From NCBI GenBank assembly GCA_052258065.1, contig JBQQPY010000002.1, positions 1,178,001 through 1,242,000 on the forward strand: a stretch of DNA of 64,000 nt, in the 5' to 3' direction. The notes beneath the pieces were generated by a model, which was not told the DNA's origin, did not search any database, and saw nothing but the letters and a program-made list of their open reading frames with translations. Shown one piece after another: positions 19,375 to 29,178 of the stretch. This stretch comes from JBQQPY01 sp052258065. GTDB taxonomy: Bacteria; Pseudomonadota; Gammaproteobacteria; Enterobacterales; Enterobacteriaceae. The position numbers and the translations under genes were made by a program. Positions within the stretch are counted from its first letter, which is position 1. Each line of letters opens with the position of its first letter.

Positions 19375-19660
19375 CTTGAGCCAAGCAAAAACGAACAACA
19401 AACACTGGATTACGCACCTTACTCAGAAAATCTTGAGTCATACCGCATCTAGACACTTTTTAAGTGAGTGAATCTGTATTTTGCTGTGAGAGTATCAAAA
19501 AAACTATAATGGGCACTTATCATACCATTGGTAGCCAATCATACATCGCGTTACTTAGCTGAATTTAAGCATTGATTTAATCGACATTATGACTTGGGAA
19601 GTACCGATACACACTTCTTGCCATTGAAAACCTCTACAATGCCATACAACTTCCTGAAGA
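19375..19660 (+). mobile_element. IS1595-type remnant directly before the adhesin gene
   Basis: The familiar GGATTACGCACCTTACTCAG edge leads into the transposase C-terminal region, ending near CTACAATGCCATACAACTTC. By chance its last part is in frame with the adhesin, so a longer frame starting at 19594 exists. That extension is transposon sequence. Confidence 0.55.
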
Positions 19661-19752
19661 CGACTAAGGAAATGCGTAATAAAATTCTTTTTGCGTGGAT
19701 TAGAAAAAATTTTTTGAAAAATAAAATAAACTTTCAACAAAAAGGAAGCGTT

Positions 19753-21237
19753 ATGAATAAAATAGAATTTAAATATAACTTATTGTATTTTTTATCTTTT
19801 TCTGGTTTATGCTCTTTCTCGAAATCCTATGATTTAGAGAGACTATATATGGCCATACAATTTGTGCATAATAAAGGAATTAAGATGATCACTGGTTTAT
19901 CAGCCGAAGCAAATTTAATTAATAGCAGTAAAAAAAAGATAAAAATGCTTAACACTAAAATACTAGGCAGTATGCCTAAAATTAATAAATACTATGTGTC
20001 AATAAAGGATTTAAAAAATAGCGCCCATTTAGGTGAGGTGATGTTTATAAAAAAAATCAGTAAAAATAAAGACATTCAGAATAAAATACTACTTTCTCAT
20101 AATATAATAACATTATTTCATTTTATCATTATCACGTTAAGCATGTTACCTCATATGGCAACTGCTACAAATATTGTTGCTTTAGGCTTCTCTGAACAAT
20201 CTTATACAATGGGTGAAAAAGCATTGGCTGTTAAACCAAACTCTCTTGCTTTGGGTTATAGAGCTATAGCAGAGCAAGAGCATTCAGTAGCATTGGGTAG
20301 CCATTCAGTATCAACCAGACAATATACTCCTGAACTTATAAAAAAAATTACCAATGAATTACCTTTAAAAATTCCTGTAGAGGATAACCTTGACTACAAG
20401 TATCAATATTCCGAGGTTTCTCTTGGCGGCCCATGCGGATATAGTATGCTTACCCGTGATCGTTTAATAAAGCTTTCTCAAGTTACCCATCTTGCCCCTG
20501 GGATCGAAGAAACTGACGCAGTCAATCTTTTTCAGACACAGAGCATTGTTAAAAATGAGCTCGAAAAATTAAAATTAAATACTGCAGAGGTGCATAAAAA
20601 AGAAATAAATCAGTTAAAAAATCACATTAATTATCCAACGCAAGAAATTTATTCCTATACAAAAAGAGTGGCGGATGCGATGCATTCCATCACAAATTAT
20701 CAAATGCAAGCTAAAGCAATGATTGAAGAACTTCACAATACAGCAGCTATCCTAACCACACATATCAGTCAAGACGATGATGGCACAATGCATATCGGTA
20801 AAACTCTTAAGGGAACCACCCTTTCCGTTTCTGGCAAACAAGGCAACAGAATAATAAGCGGCGTGTCTGAAGGTATTGACAATAACGATGCCGCTAATAT
20901 AGCTCAGCTAAATCAAGTCAATAAGACAGCCAGATTCACATACGCCATAGCGCAGAAAAACTCGTCACGCATTAACAGGCTTGAGCATCGATTATCTAAA
21001 AGCAATACTAAAATTAACCATGGCCTGGCCAGTGCGGCGGCATTGACCGGCCTTTTCCAGCCCTATAATATCGGCAAAGTCAACGTTACAGCAGGCATCG
21101 GTGGGTATAGCGCATCTCAAGCCATTGCGGTCGGTTCTGGCTATCGTATCAATCAAAATATAGCCGTCAAAGCCGGTCTAGCTTATTCTGATCAAAAGAA
21201 TATTATGTACAATGCATCTTTCAACCTCGAATGGTAA
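19753..21237 (+). CDS. Trimeric autotransporter adhesin (YadA-like)
   Basis: The product is a surface adhesin that trimerises and anchors through its own C-terminal beta-barrel. I start at the ATG at 19753, which follows AAAGGAAGCGTT, giving 494 residues. A second candidate ATG at 20041 (residue 97) follows GGTGAGGTG and would put the hydrophobic signal segment (about 117-139, ending MATAT) near the N-terminus. Next come YadA-type head repeats (VALGF, SLALGY, SVALGSHS), a neck (RLIKLSQVTHLAPGIEETDA), a coiled-coil stalk, a second neck (NDAANIAQLNQV) and a ~70-residue anchor ending NLEW. It is AT-rich and stands alone between IS relics. The absence of any stop over 1.5 kb implies selection. 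Binding partner unknown. Confidence 0.85.
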   Translation: MNKIEFKYNLLYFLSFSGLCSFSKSYDLERLYMAIQFVHNKGIKMITGLSAEANLINSSKKKIKMLNTKILGSMPKINKYYVSIKDLKNSAHLGEVMFIKKISKNKDIQNKILLSHNIITLFHFIIITLSMLPHMATATNIVALGFSEQSYTMGEKALAVKPNSLALGYRAIAEQEHSVALGSHSVSTRQYTPELIKKITNELPLKIPVEDNLDYKYQYSEVSLGGPCGYSMLTRDRLIKLSQVTHLAPGIEETDAVNLFQTQSIVKNELEKLKLNTAEVHKKEINQLKNHINYPTQEIYSYTKRVADAMHSITNYQMQAKAMIEELHNTAAILTTHISQDDDGTMHIGKTLKGTTLSVSGKQGNRIISGVSEGIDNNDAANIAQLNQVNKTARFTYAIAQKNSSRINRLEHRLSKSNTKINHGLASAAALTGLFQPYNIGKVNVTAGIGGYSASQAIAVGSGYRINQNIAVKAGLAYSDQKNIMYNASFNLEW

Positions 21238-21512
21238 GATATAGTTAAGTTATCACAGCATGGGGGAAAACCCCGGACAATACTCTATTCGGCGTACAGA
21301 TTACGCAGTGCTATCTGTATTCCGAGCTAGATATGCGGTGCTCATAGCTGCCTGACGTGTATCTACCTCTCTCTTCTGTACTTTCATTTTTTTGCAGACA
21401 GATCTCTTATTGCTTTAATTAGCAAGACGCTTCTGCGTAAAATAAGCACCTCTCATTATCATAAACAATGCTCCAATACGTTAATAATTTTTTAGCTAGA
21501 GCGAGGAGATCA
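21238..21512. other. Spacer after the adhesin gene
   Basis: It contains a short GGGGAAAACCCC hairpin at about 21261-21275 without a T tract. I see no gene. Confidence 0.4.
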
Positions 21513-21680
21513 AAAATCAGAACTTAAAGGAAAGGGAAACGCCTCTTAATCTTTTATTACGCATCGCAAGTGGCATTAATTTTATTAATGATCGCAATTT
21601 TATTGCGAACGTTAATGGCAATAATAAATACGCCTCTTCAGTCATAACTTTCCTCTTCCTTCCCTTTCCTAAACTAGCAA
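21513..21680. repeat. Structured inverted-repeat block with two identical-loop hairpins
   Basis: The outer arms AGGAAAGGGAA (about 21522) and TTCCCTTTCCT (about 21660) are complementary, and GCCTCTT/AAGAGGC-like sequences lie just inside. The centre has two adjoining perfect stem-loops: CATTAA-TTTTA-TTAATG (21574-21590) and TCGCAA-TTTTA-TTGCGA (21592-21608), both with the loop TTTTA. No frame. It could be a small element or a structured RNA. Confidence 0.55.
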
Positions 21681-21774
21681 AGACGTATCTTTTAATAAAA
21701 AATTGGCAGGCGGTGTCCCGGTTTAGCCTGTTTTTAGAAGAACTCTATTAACCCCCTATTCCTACCCTGATCTG

Positions 21775-21905
21775 CTTTTTCATTTTACCGCAAAAATAGA
21801 AAATATAAATTATTTATTTTCAATAAATACAGATAATTAGACTTTTATGAACTCAGAGTATGAGATCTTAAATCTCATGCGTTTCATCATATTTTAGTTT
21901 GTTTT
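21775..21905 (-). repeat. Unit-B hairpin repeat
   Basis: This copy keeps the palindrome well (ATGAGATCTTAAATCTCAT) and the CATTTTACCGCAAAAATAGAAA edge. Confidence 0.55.
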
Positions 21906-22054
21906 TTGCTTTCCTTAAGAGGTTTTAAGTCAATCTGTAATGATTCTATAGTAAAGTACTAATGATTATTAGCTTGCCTAATCATACATATTGATTATTT
22001 ATTTTAGCATCCTGTGTGGCATTAGAGGTACTTACTATGCCGCTATGAAAAAGT

Positions 22055-22508
22055 ACGCTATCTAGGTTCTAATTTGACTAAGCATTATGGCATCGCTGAA
22101 TTAACTGTTTCTAAGTAATAAAAACGAGATAGCGTCAAGCATCATGGCGATATTTTATTTGCAGATTATACTATCCGCCCGCTCATGAAGAAGTGGCAGG
22201 GTTCCCTACGGAAGACGTCTTTTTTCTACAGGTTCTCCTATTAACGGTCCTTTGGGAATTCTTCAATCTCATTGAATCTCGATCTGTCCTGAATCGCTAT
22301 TCACGCAGGTATCGATTAAGAAGTTTATATAACATCAAGGAAAAACCACCAGAACGAAATTATAAAGCGCTTAAAAGCTACAAGCCAGGTTACCTGTATA
22401 CTTCATAAAGTCTCTATGAAACCTTGCGACGCTACCTTTTTGTAGGGTATAGAGCCAGTAATTCAGCAGGTTTTTATCCGTCCCTACAAAGCCAAGACCG
22501 CGGCTATA
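22055..22508 (+). mobile_element. IS481-type 5' part, interrupted by an IS630 element
   Basis: The HTH region and early catalytic core (an SYKPGYLYTS stretch, then a YRASN-like block) can be followed, with a 71-codon open stretch at 22193-22408. It ends at GCTATA, where the type A IS630 element begins after TA, so the IS630 copy inserted into an existing IS481 copy. Confidence 0.6.
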
Positions 22509-23425
22509 GCGCTTTTTATCTATTCCGGTTTATATCCAGCTATGATAAAAATTGCTGCAGTATTTATGGGAGATCAACTAAATAGCTTGAACAATCGTAT
22601 TTCACAGCAAACGAAAAGTGCTTGCTGCAGCTTTTCTAAGCAATGACTTTAGTTTAAAAAAGCTATATTGATAGCATTTAAATCTGATAAATAAAGCAAA
22701 ACATGAACAAGAATCGTATCTTTAGTCTTAATAGCTTCTCGTACAGCATCGAATTTATGAGTAGCAAAATTATCTATTATCATCATATTCCCTAGCATAA
22801 ATTTAGGCATAAGTCCCTAATCTAAATAAGTAAGGAAATTATATCTGTTTATTTCTTTATCGAGCAGTATGGTTGTGCTTATCTAGATAGATGCATGCAA
22901 GCAGTGAGTATATCGTTGTTGCGATTTCATCAATAATAAATAAGCTTCTCTGGTGAAAAATGTGACATTTTCAATCTATAATTTTGCGCATGAACTACAT
23001 CGTCACGCTCTTTTTCAGTGACACACACGATCCTTTTTAATCGTTATCATATAGTGGTGCAAAGCGTGATAGAGCGGCACGGCTCGTTTGAATGCTGAAA
23101 ATAATTTTCAGAGAGGCCTGCATCCTAGACAAATTAGATTAGAAGACTTATTAATAAATTTCAGGATAAAATCAGAATACGTATCAATTTTTGACCTGCA
23201 ATTCGGATTTCCTCTACGTTTGGAACGGAATCGCTTACTCCAATAAGCCGCGGTAGAATAACCTATCTAATATCTATTCGCCGCTACACGTCCAGAGCTA
23301 CTTACCTTCATCAATCCGATTATTCGCGATCTTAAGTCCTTACTGTAAGAATGCGCCATTTAGAGTTTGGGGGAGGGAAATTAGCTAAAAATATAGAGAT
23401 GAAGAGCTGTTTAATAAACCGAAAG
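22509..23425 (-). mobile_element. IS630-type A element, reverse, nested
   Basis: This near-complete reverse copy starts GCGCTTTTTATCTATTCCGG after a TA. The transposase is broken by many stops. The far end is shortened before the type B copy that follows. Confidence 0.6.
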
Positions 23426-23429
23426 TATT

Positions 23430-24610
23430 TTCGTAACTTAAGAGGTAAAAGTAACGATTGTAACATCTATAGCTAGAGTTAAAGAAAGCTCCAAATAGGG
23501 GAACAGGAAAATACATTATCACTCTCAAGTCGTAAGAAAAAGCAACTGAAATGGTAGGTCAGCAAAGGAAATGAGAACGCAAAAAGCTGTGAAATAATTT
23601 ATTTTGTTGAATTACGATATATCAGTTAGACATATAAAACGACCGAGTGGCTAAGCTTAAGCCGAAATTTTATAAATAGGCGCCTGAAAGATTGATTGTG
23701 TCAAGCGTTATTTTATTAAAGAAAATCCCAAGGCAGGCCGGAGCCGTAAACTGAGAAAACGAGTGCATGACCGTATTGTAAATGGTAATGCTGACGCATA
23801 TTTAATTGCCTTAAACTGCAACGAGCCAAAATGGGGACGAGCAGTAGAACTTGCAACTGCTCGCCGACAAAGCCATGAAGCTGTAATAACTCAAAAAAAT
23901 CTCTCGTGAAAAAGTAAATCGCAGACTAAAACTAAAACTACTGCAACCACAGACGAAGATCGTCTAAGTTGCACCGCGAGAAACCAATAGCGAATTCGTT
24001 ACGACTATCGAGAATGTGCTAGGCCTGTATCGTTGTCTCTATGACCCGATATATCCGGTAGTTTTTATAAACGAAGACGCCTTGTCAATTAATTGGCCAC
24101 CCGCGCTTGGCGCTGCCGGTGAGATTTAGAAAATCTGCTTGGGAGAACTATGAATAAAACGGCTAAGGGTGTGCAATATCTTTATGCCCAGTAAACCGTT
24201 GCCGGGTCAACAGCTTACTAAAGTGACTGAGCATAGAACGAGCATAAAAGAAACAATGATTGATTGTGCTTACTTTCTTAAGGATATCTCAACGCAACAT
24301 CCTTGCGCATAATGAATAATGCTAGTCATAAACACTCTTAAGAGGTCATGGCTCAGGCCAAATCTTTATGGGATCATTATCAATTCGTTCATACACCCAA
24401 ACATGACAGTTAGCTAAACCCATCAAACATCAAACTCACTGTGCTGCTCGAGCAATACTTAAATCCTCATATCGACAAGATTGAAACATTGCGAAGTGAA
24501 GTCAGCGCTTAGCGAATATAACACGATCAGATAAGCATTAAAATTGATTGGCATTTCACTACTGATAACGCTTTTATCAAGTTTTAATGTATTTATGCGT
24601 TATTTAATAT
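23430..24610 (+). mobile_element. IS630-type B element, near full length, decayed
   Basis: This is a second, distinct IS630-type transposase gene. Broken frames yield a DRIVNGNADAYLIALNC-like stretch, the VFINEDALSIN-like first catalytic motif, FVHTPKHDS near 24390 and a C-terminal LRSEVSA...DWHFTTDNAFIKFK, typical of this IS630 branch. Stops and frameshifts are frequent. Confidence 0.65.
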
Positions 24611-24629
24611 TTGATGTGACACTAAGTTG

Positions 24630-24760
24630 AGTCACGAAACATTTCTTGATTACAAATTGTATAATAAATACTGATTATAGTGTTTTTAAAATTCTGAAAT
24701 AGAATGCTCATTGATTTAAAAATTGTCCATTTCTAGTCTCCATCGTTATCAACGTAAGTG
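24630..24760 (-). mobile_element. IS1595-type remnant, reverse
   Basis: A reverse fragment with the GTGTTTTTAAAATTCTG...AAATTGTCCATTTCTAGT stretch shared by the other copies. It ends about 50 bp from pyrE. Confidence 0.45.
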
Positions 24761-24808
24761 CTTCACTGCTCGGCATTAAAGCGGAACGCTCATCTCACGC
24801 AGACCAGC

Positions 24809-25450
24809 TCAGATACAGTATTTTTTCTGATAGACGCGAACTACTGCGAGATGTTCAATTATTTCCCCTTTTTCTTTCAAATAGGCGATTAGATTCGCCA
24901 ACGTGATGATAGAAAAAATCTTGCAGTTATAATCCCGCTCCACTTCCTGAATGGTAGAAATCTCGCGGCGCCCTTTTTCCTGCCTATCCAGCGCAATCAT
25001 CACTCCGGCAAGCGTAGCTTGGTGGGCCGCAATAATAGTTATTGACTCGCGGATAGCGGTACCCGCAGTAATAACGTCGTCGACCAGCATTACTCTGCCC
25101 TGTAGCGAACTACCGACTAGTATTCCACCTTCACCGTGTCCCTTAGTTTCTTTGCGGTTGAAAGAATAAAGAACGTCTCGTTGATACTGCTCCGCTAGTG
25201 CGATTGCGGTGGTGATCGCAATGGGTATACCTTTATAGGCAGGCCCGAATAAAAGATCAAATCGCATGCCTGAATCGATCAACGCTGCAGCATAAATCCG
25301 TCCTAAAAATGCTAGATCGCGCCCAGTATTAAACACTCCGGCATTAAAGAAATAGGGGCTGATGCGGCCCGATTTAAGTCTAAATTCGCCAAATTTTAAT
25401 ACCTCTTTGTTTAACGCATACTCGATAAATTTACGCTGATATTCCTTCAC
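24809..25450 (-). CDS. pyrE: Orotate phosphoribosyltransferase
   Basis: PyrE joins orotate to PRPP to form OMP, the fifth step of pyrimidine synthesis. I choose the GTG at 25450, preceded by GAGGAGCAAGAATCC, which gives 213 residues as in E. coli (KEYQRKFIEYALN at the N-terminus). The frame is open to 25567 but those codons have no counterpart. FGEFRLKSGR, SPYFFNAG, FGPAYKGIP, FNRKETKGHGEGG and the PRPP-binding VMLVDDVITAGTA (about 120-132) are intact. In E. coli pyrE lies with rph, far from nadK/bamE, so it has been relocated here. A hairpin with a T run upstream may be an attenuator. Confidence 0.96.
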   Translation of the reverse strand: MKEYQRKFIEYALNKEVLKFGEFRLKSGRISPYFFNAGVFNTGRDLAFLGRIYAAALIDSGMRFDLLFGPAYKGIPIAITTAIALAEQYQRDVLYSFNRKETKGHGEGGILVGSSLQGRVMLVDDVITAGTAIRESITIIAAHQATLAGVMIALDRQEKGRREISTIQEVERDYNCKIFSIITLANLIAYLKEKGEIIEHLAVVRVYQKKYCI

Positions 25451-25582
25451 GGATTCTTGCTCCTCAAGCGGTGAATTAGACAAGCTGCATCGCAGATTGT
25501 TAAAAAGTATCCGCGCCGGAAGGATAATAAAATGCGCGTTATCAAGATGCCAGTCATAAATCAGCAAGCAGTATTTTTCGCT

Positions 25583-25617
25583 AAAAACACCGGCTAGTTA
25601 GCATGAGTTAGCGGTGT
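25583..25617 (-). promoter_or_regulatory. Hairpin plus T run upstream of pyrE (attenuator-like)
   Basis: On the reverse strand ACACCG-CTA pairs with TAG-C-CGGTGT (nine pairs, one bulged C) and is followed by TTTTT, some 130 bp before the pyrE start. E. coli pyrE is controlled by UTP-sensitive attenuation at such a structure in its leader. It could equally be the terminator of a lost upstream gene. Confidence 0.5.
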
Positions 25618-25663
25618 CGATCAGTCGCCTTTAACGCAATGACGTTTTCTCAAATTTTGGGTA

Positions 25664-25818
25664 GCGATTCATGTTTTTTGATAAGAAAACAAAATCAAAT
25701 ATTTTTTCTGCTTAGTGCTATTGCAAAATTTTTATTCTCCCCAGAGAATCACAGCAACAAAATGTCACCCTTATTTATTCGAATGGATACAAGTATTAAA
25801 AAATATGAGTTATGAATC
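25664..25818 (-). mobile_element. Short inverted-repeat element (MITE-like), copy 2 of 4
   Basis: This 155-bp copy has ends GATTCATGTTTTTTGATAAG and ...AAATATGAGTTATGAATC, in the reverse orientation relative to the copy at 391. Confidence 0.6.
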
Positions 25819-25984
25819 AATTCGGATACAAAATCTAAGTCGTATTAATTTTTATTGTTTAAGGCTATAATCTTGAGAAAATTTTTGTATAATTTTTCAC
25901 CAATAACCTCCACGATCCTGCTTCCCGAATTGTCATCTCTAATTTAACACAGAGTTAGACCCCCTTTTATCATATTTCAGAATA

Positions 25985-26600
25985 TACTCTCACTAAATCG
26001 CTCGACGACCCTATTAATTTATAGATATGTCGATCGGCTAAGATAGTATTCCATATAAAACTCTGCACACAAGTAGTTGAATTCACGTTTCTTGTTGGCT
26101 AAGCATTTTTGCAAGCGAAAAGATGATTTGTAAAATCTTTGCCTTTTTCTGTAAATGCTTGATGAATAGCCAGAGGACATGCTTGACCAAGGGAATGCAA
26201 TAAATATATCGCATCAGCCTTGACCTTTACTTTGTAAAGCCAGACAAAAAATCTATCTAATCGCTTGATCTATAACTTATAAAAATATAACGTTATGAAA
26301 TTTTATTTAGCATTTGTAAAAAACGTTTTTACATCAAGATGATAATAACCAGGATCATAACTTTTAAATACTTAGTGCTTTGGTTTTAGCACTCTCTCTT
26401 TTATGTCACACACATTCGCCAATCCATGCCTGAATAAACATCAATCTAGATTAGATAAATATACGTCTCGGCTAAAGAATTCACATGCACCACCAATAGA
26501 TTATCCTGTAAGAGAAAAAAATGGCCGTTGATTCTTGAGCAAGAAATAGAATTTTCTGCAATGAAGCAGGAATATGGCTATGCCCCTGATTCCACAGATA
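25985..26600 (-). mobile_element. IS481-type element, reverse, middle and 5' part
   Basis: It carries the antisense of the catalytic core and N-terminal region (ATGATTTGTAAAATC..., ATCGCTTGATCTATAACTTA). Heavily decayed. Confidence 0.55.
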
Positions 26601-26700
26601 AATCAGGAATCAATATAAAAATTAGTAAAAATTAAAAATAAAACCAATAAGTTATAATTAAAAAGTGTTTTTACTTATGATTAAACCTGATTACGTACTT
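26597..26700 (+). repeat. AT-rich element arm
   Basis: It carries the terminal-arm sequence (AATATAAAAATTAGTAAAAA...) and leads into a CCTGATTACGTACTTTCTCA IS1595-type edge. Confidence 0.45.
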
Positions 26701-26709
26701 TCTCAGCTA

Positions 26710-27455
26710 GATCACTTTTTATTTATTCTAGTTTATATCCGATTTTCACAAAATTATAGAAATCTTTATAGAAAATTAACTCAATATCCTGGAAATTAAA
26801 TTCCCAGAAAAGATTAACCGTTCTTACTGAAATTTTTAAGCAGTAATTTCAGATTAGAAAATGCTATTTTAATAAGATTCAAATCCAGCGCATAAGTCAT
26901 AAGATAAAAAGAATGGCATCTTTAGCCTCAATCGCTTCTCGTACACTATTATTGACGCTTTAATTATGCATTATCAGGATATTCCCTCGAACAAGTTTAG
27001 AAAAAAGTGCCTGTTCTATATAAGCAAAGAAAGTATATCGTTTTATTGCTCTATCGAGTAGCATAGTTGCACTTAATTTCGATAGACGCACACGAGAGAC
27101 AAGTTTGCCTTTCCCCAGTGATTGCGCAAGACATGCGCGGTATCATTACCCTTGGCTGCTGTGATCTTTTGGCTTACTCATATTGGTTGTTGCTACCGTT
27201 TCATCAATCAAGATAGGATTCTCTATTGAGAAATTTAATATTTATTCAAACCATAATCTTTGCACATAAACCATATCATTTAGCTCTTTTTTAGTGGCAT
27301 ATACTATCTTTTAACTATCGCAATAGTACGGTAAAAAGCGCGATAAAGTGGAAAATCTCTTTTAAATACTGAAAGTGCTTTTCAATGATGATTAGACAAG
27401 GTTAGTTTACAAGAATCATTAATAAGTATCAGAATAAAATTAAAATAAGATGGAA
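26710..27455 (-). mobile_element. IS630-type A element, reverse, decayed
   Basis: It starts CACTTTTTATTTATTCTAGT and follows the type A sequence to the middle of the N-terminal domain, where a unit-B repeat begins. Confidence 0.6.
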
Positions 27456-27550
27456 TATGGGAGATTTAATCCCTCACACTCTCAGTTATAAAATAGTCTA
27501 ATGATCTATATTTTTTGGTTTCTTGCTTTCCCGATGAAAAATCAGAAACG
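27455..27550 (+). repeat. Unit-B hairpin repeat
   Basis: A diverged copy in the same orientation as 2882, with the TTTTGGTTTCTTGCTTTCCCG tail. Confidence 0.4.
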
Positions 27551-27554
27551 AAAT

Positions 27555-27835
27555 GAGGAGTACAAAAACACCGTCTTGGACTACCGATGCACCCATAAAG
27601 GAATGATGTAGTCGAGAAATTTAATAGGCATACAGAGGATGTAATGCAAAGCTAGCATTTCCATGCTAGTAAAAATCTTGAGATTACACCGCACTGATAT
27701 GTCAGACTCCATAATTCTCCTCAATCAGCATTCAGTAGTAAAATTCTATTGCATTGTATAAAACACTAACAAAAAAATTAAAATAAAATTGTTTAAAAGT
27801 AACTATGATGCCTTCTGGAATGCAACACTTATCTA
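27555..27835 (+). mobile_element. IS481-type C-terminal fragment
   Basis: It encodes, with breaks, the GCTACCGATGCACCC... (DDE distal region) to the ATGATGCCTTCTGGAATGCA end of the element. Confidence 0.55.
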
Positions 27836-28430
27836 CAGGAACCAGCTGGCTTGAAATTACCACCCTTCAGCCCTTTGAAGTTTTAAGTTATTACATAACC
27901 TATAACAAAACTTAAATAAGTCAAACAAAAATTATTCCTATTTTACCTTCATCAGTAAAGACGATAAAATATATTTTCTAAGAAAAAGTTATAAAGAAAT
28001 TAGAGATCTGATAAATCGCATAGCTCCTTGTTTACTGAAAAGACAGGAATGCATGCATTCCGATATAAATTTACTAGTCTCTTTATGATAAACGGAAAAA
28101 ATATTATCACTCTATAAAAAATTTTTAGACATGGCACTATTAATCAAACAATAATCTATGCTCACTCTGTTATAAACATTTCATAAATGTCGTAAAACTT
28201 TATCCAAACACTAGCCTGTGAATATTCACATCTTCCCCTAATGGGGTTATTTAGGGTTTTGTTAAACTTAATAAAGATTATCATCCAGTGTTTAATAAAT
28301 AAAATATTGATTTATATTTTTTTGAATAAACTCTATTTTCTTATCCTGCACCTATACATGGATATTAGAGAGGCTCTCAATGCCGGCAAAGTCTATTATA
28401 ATCGGCATCCTATGCCCAGTCTAAAGGAAT
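27836..28430. other. No recognisable gene upstream of bamE
   Basis: AT-rich spacer. It has one perfect 16-bp palindrome, GGAATGCATGCATTCC, at 28046-28061. A 69-codon frame at 28241 has no support. The recN expected before bamE is gone. Confidence 0.45.
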
Positions 28431-28439
28431 ATGATCATT

Positions 28440-28793
28440 ATGAGCTTTAAGACGTTGACTGCCGCTGCTATCCTTATGCTGCTGTTTACCGCTGGTTGCT
28501 CCGTGTTCGAGAGGGTAGTTTATCGTCCAGACATGAATCAAGGTAATTATCTTACCGAAGCTGACGTCGCAAAAATCCACACCGGCATGACTAAGCAGCA
28601 AGTAGCCTACATCCTTGGTACTGCAGTGATGAAAGATCCGTTCGGCTCGCACACCTGGTTTTACATTTTCCGCCGCGCGACGGGCCATGAATCCGTAAAA
28701 CAGCAAACGCTGACGCTAACCTTTAACAGCAGCGATATCCTGATCCATATTGAGAACAAACCGACAATGACGGGCCCCAGCCAAAGCCAATAA
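28440..28793 (+). CDS. bamE: BamE, lipoprotein of the outer membrane assembly complex
   Basis: BamE (SmpA) is a small outer membrane lipoprotein of the BAM complex that inserts beta-barrel proteins. From the ATG at 28440 the product has 117 residues (E. coli 113). An ATG three codons earlier sits too close to the AAAGGA site. The signal peptide ends in a lipobox LFTAGC with the lipid-bearing Cys at residue 20. VVYRPDMNQGNYLT and the QVAYILGTAVMKDPFGSHTWFY core follow. It is convergent with ratB, as in enterics. Its presence fits the need to assemble the adhesin's barrel. Confidence 0.95.
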   Translation: MSFKTLTAAAILMLLFTAGCSVFERVVYRPDMNQGNYLTEADVAKIHTGMTKQQVAYILGTAVMKDPFGSHTWFYIFRRATGHESVKQQTLTLTFNSSDILIHIENKPTMTGPSQSQ

Positions 28794-28887
28794 ATAGCAT
28801 GTCTTTAACTGGTCAGAGAACGGCGAGACGAGTAGCTCTTAGGACGCTAGAAATTATCTACCTTGATTCTGTAAGGAAATAGCGGCA

Positions 28888-29178
28888 TTAGAGCCGCTTC
28901 CGCACGCGGTCTGCGCGCTGGCGGCGAAGCTCCTTGGGGTCGATAAGCAACGGCCGGTAGATTTCTACTCGGTCTCCGTCACTAAGTGCATCTTTCAGTT
29001 TAGCGGATCGGCTGAAGATGCCGACTTTATTAACGTCGAGATTGATTTCCCGACGCAACGCCAACAGACCAGAGGCACGAATCGCCTGCTCCAGAGTGCT
29101 TCCTTCCTTGAGCACCAGCTGTCTCAGGTATTGACACTCCGGTAGTGCATAAAATACTTCGACCCGGATGTCAGCCAT
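28888..29178 (-). CDS. ratB: RatB/RnfH family protein
   Basis: A 96-residue beta-grasp (ubiquitin-like fold) protein of the RnfH family, identical in length to E. coli RatB. IRVEVFYALPECQYL at the N-terminus and GDRVEIYRPLLIDPKELRRQRA at the C-terminus are family signatures. Its biochemical role is unclear: the name comes from toxin-antitoxin work on RatA and from its association with rnf genes. It overlaps the end of ratA by 8 bp, so the two are translationally coupled. Confidence 0.93.
   Translation of the reverse strand: MADIRVEVFYALPECQYLRQLVLKEGSTLEQAIRASGLLALRREINLDVNKVGIFSRSAKLKDALSDGDRVEIYRPLLIDPKELRRQRADRVRKRL

Noticed and set aside
19594..19752. N-terminal extension of the adhesin frame
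   Set aside because: The codons come from the end of an IS1595-type remnant (CTACAATGCCATACAACTTC is shared with other copies) and a proper ribosome site precedes the ATG at 19753.
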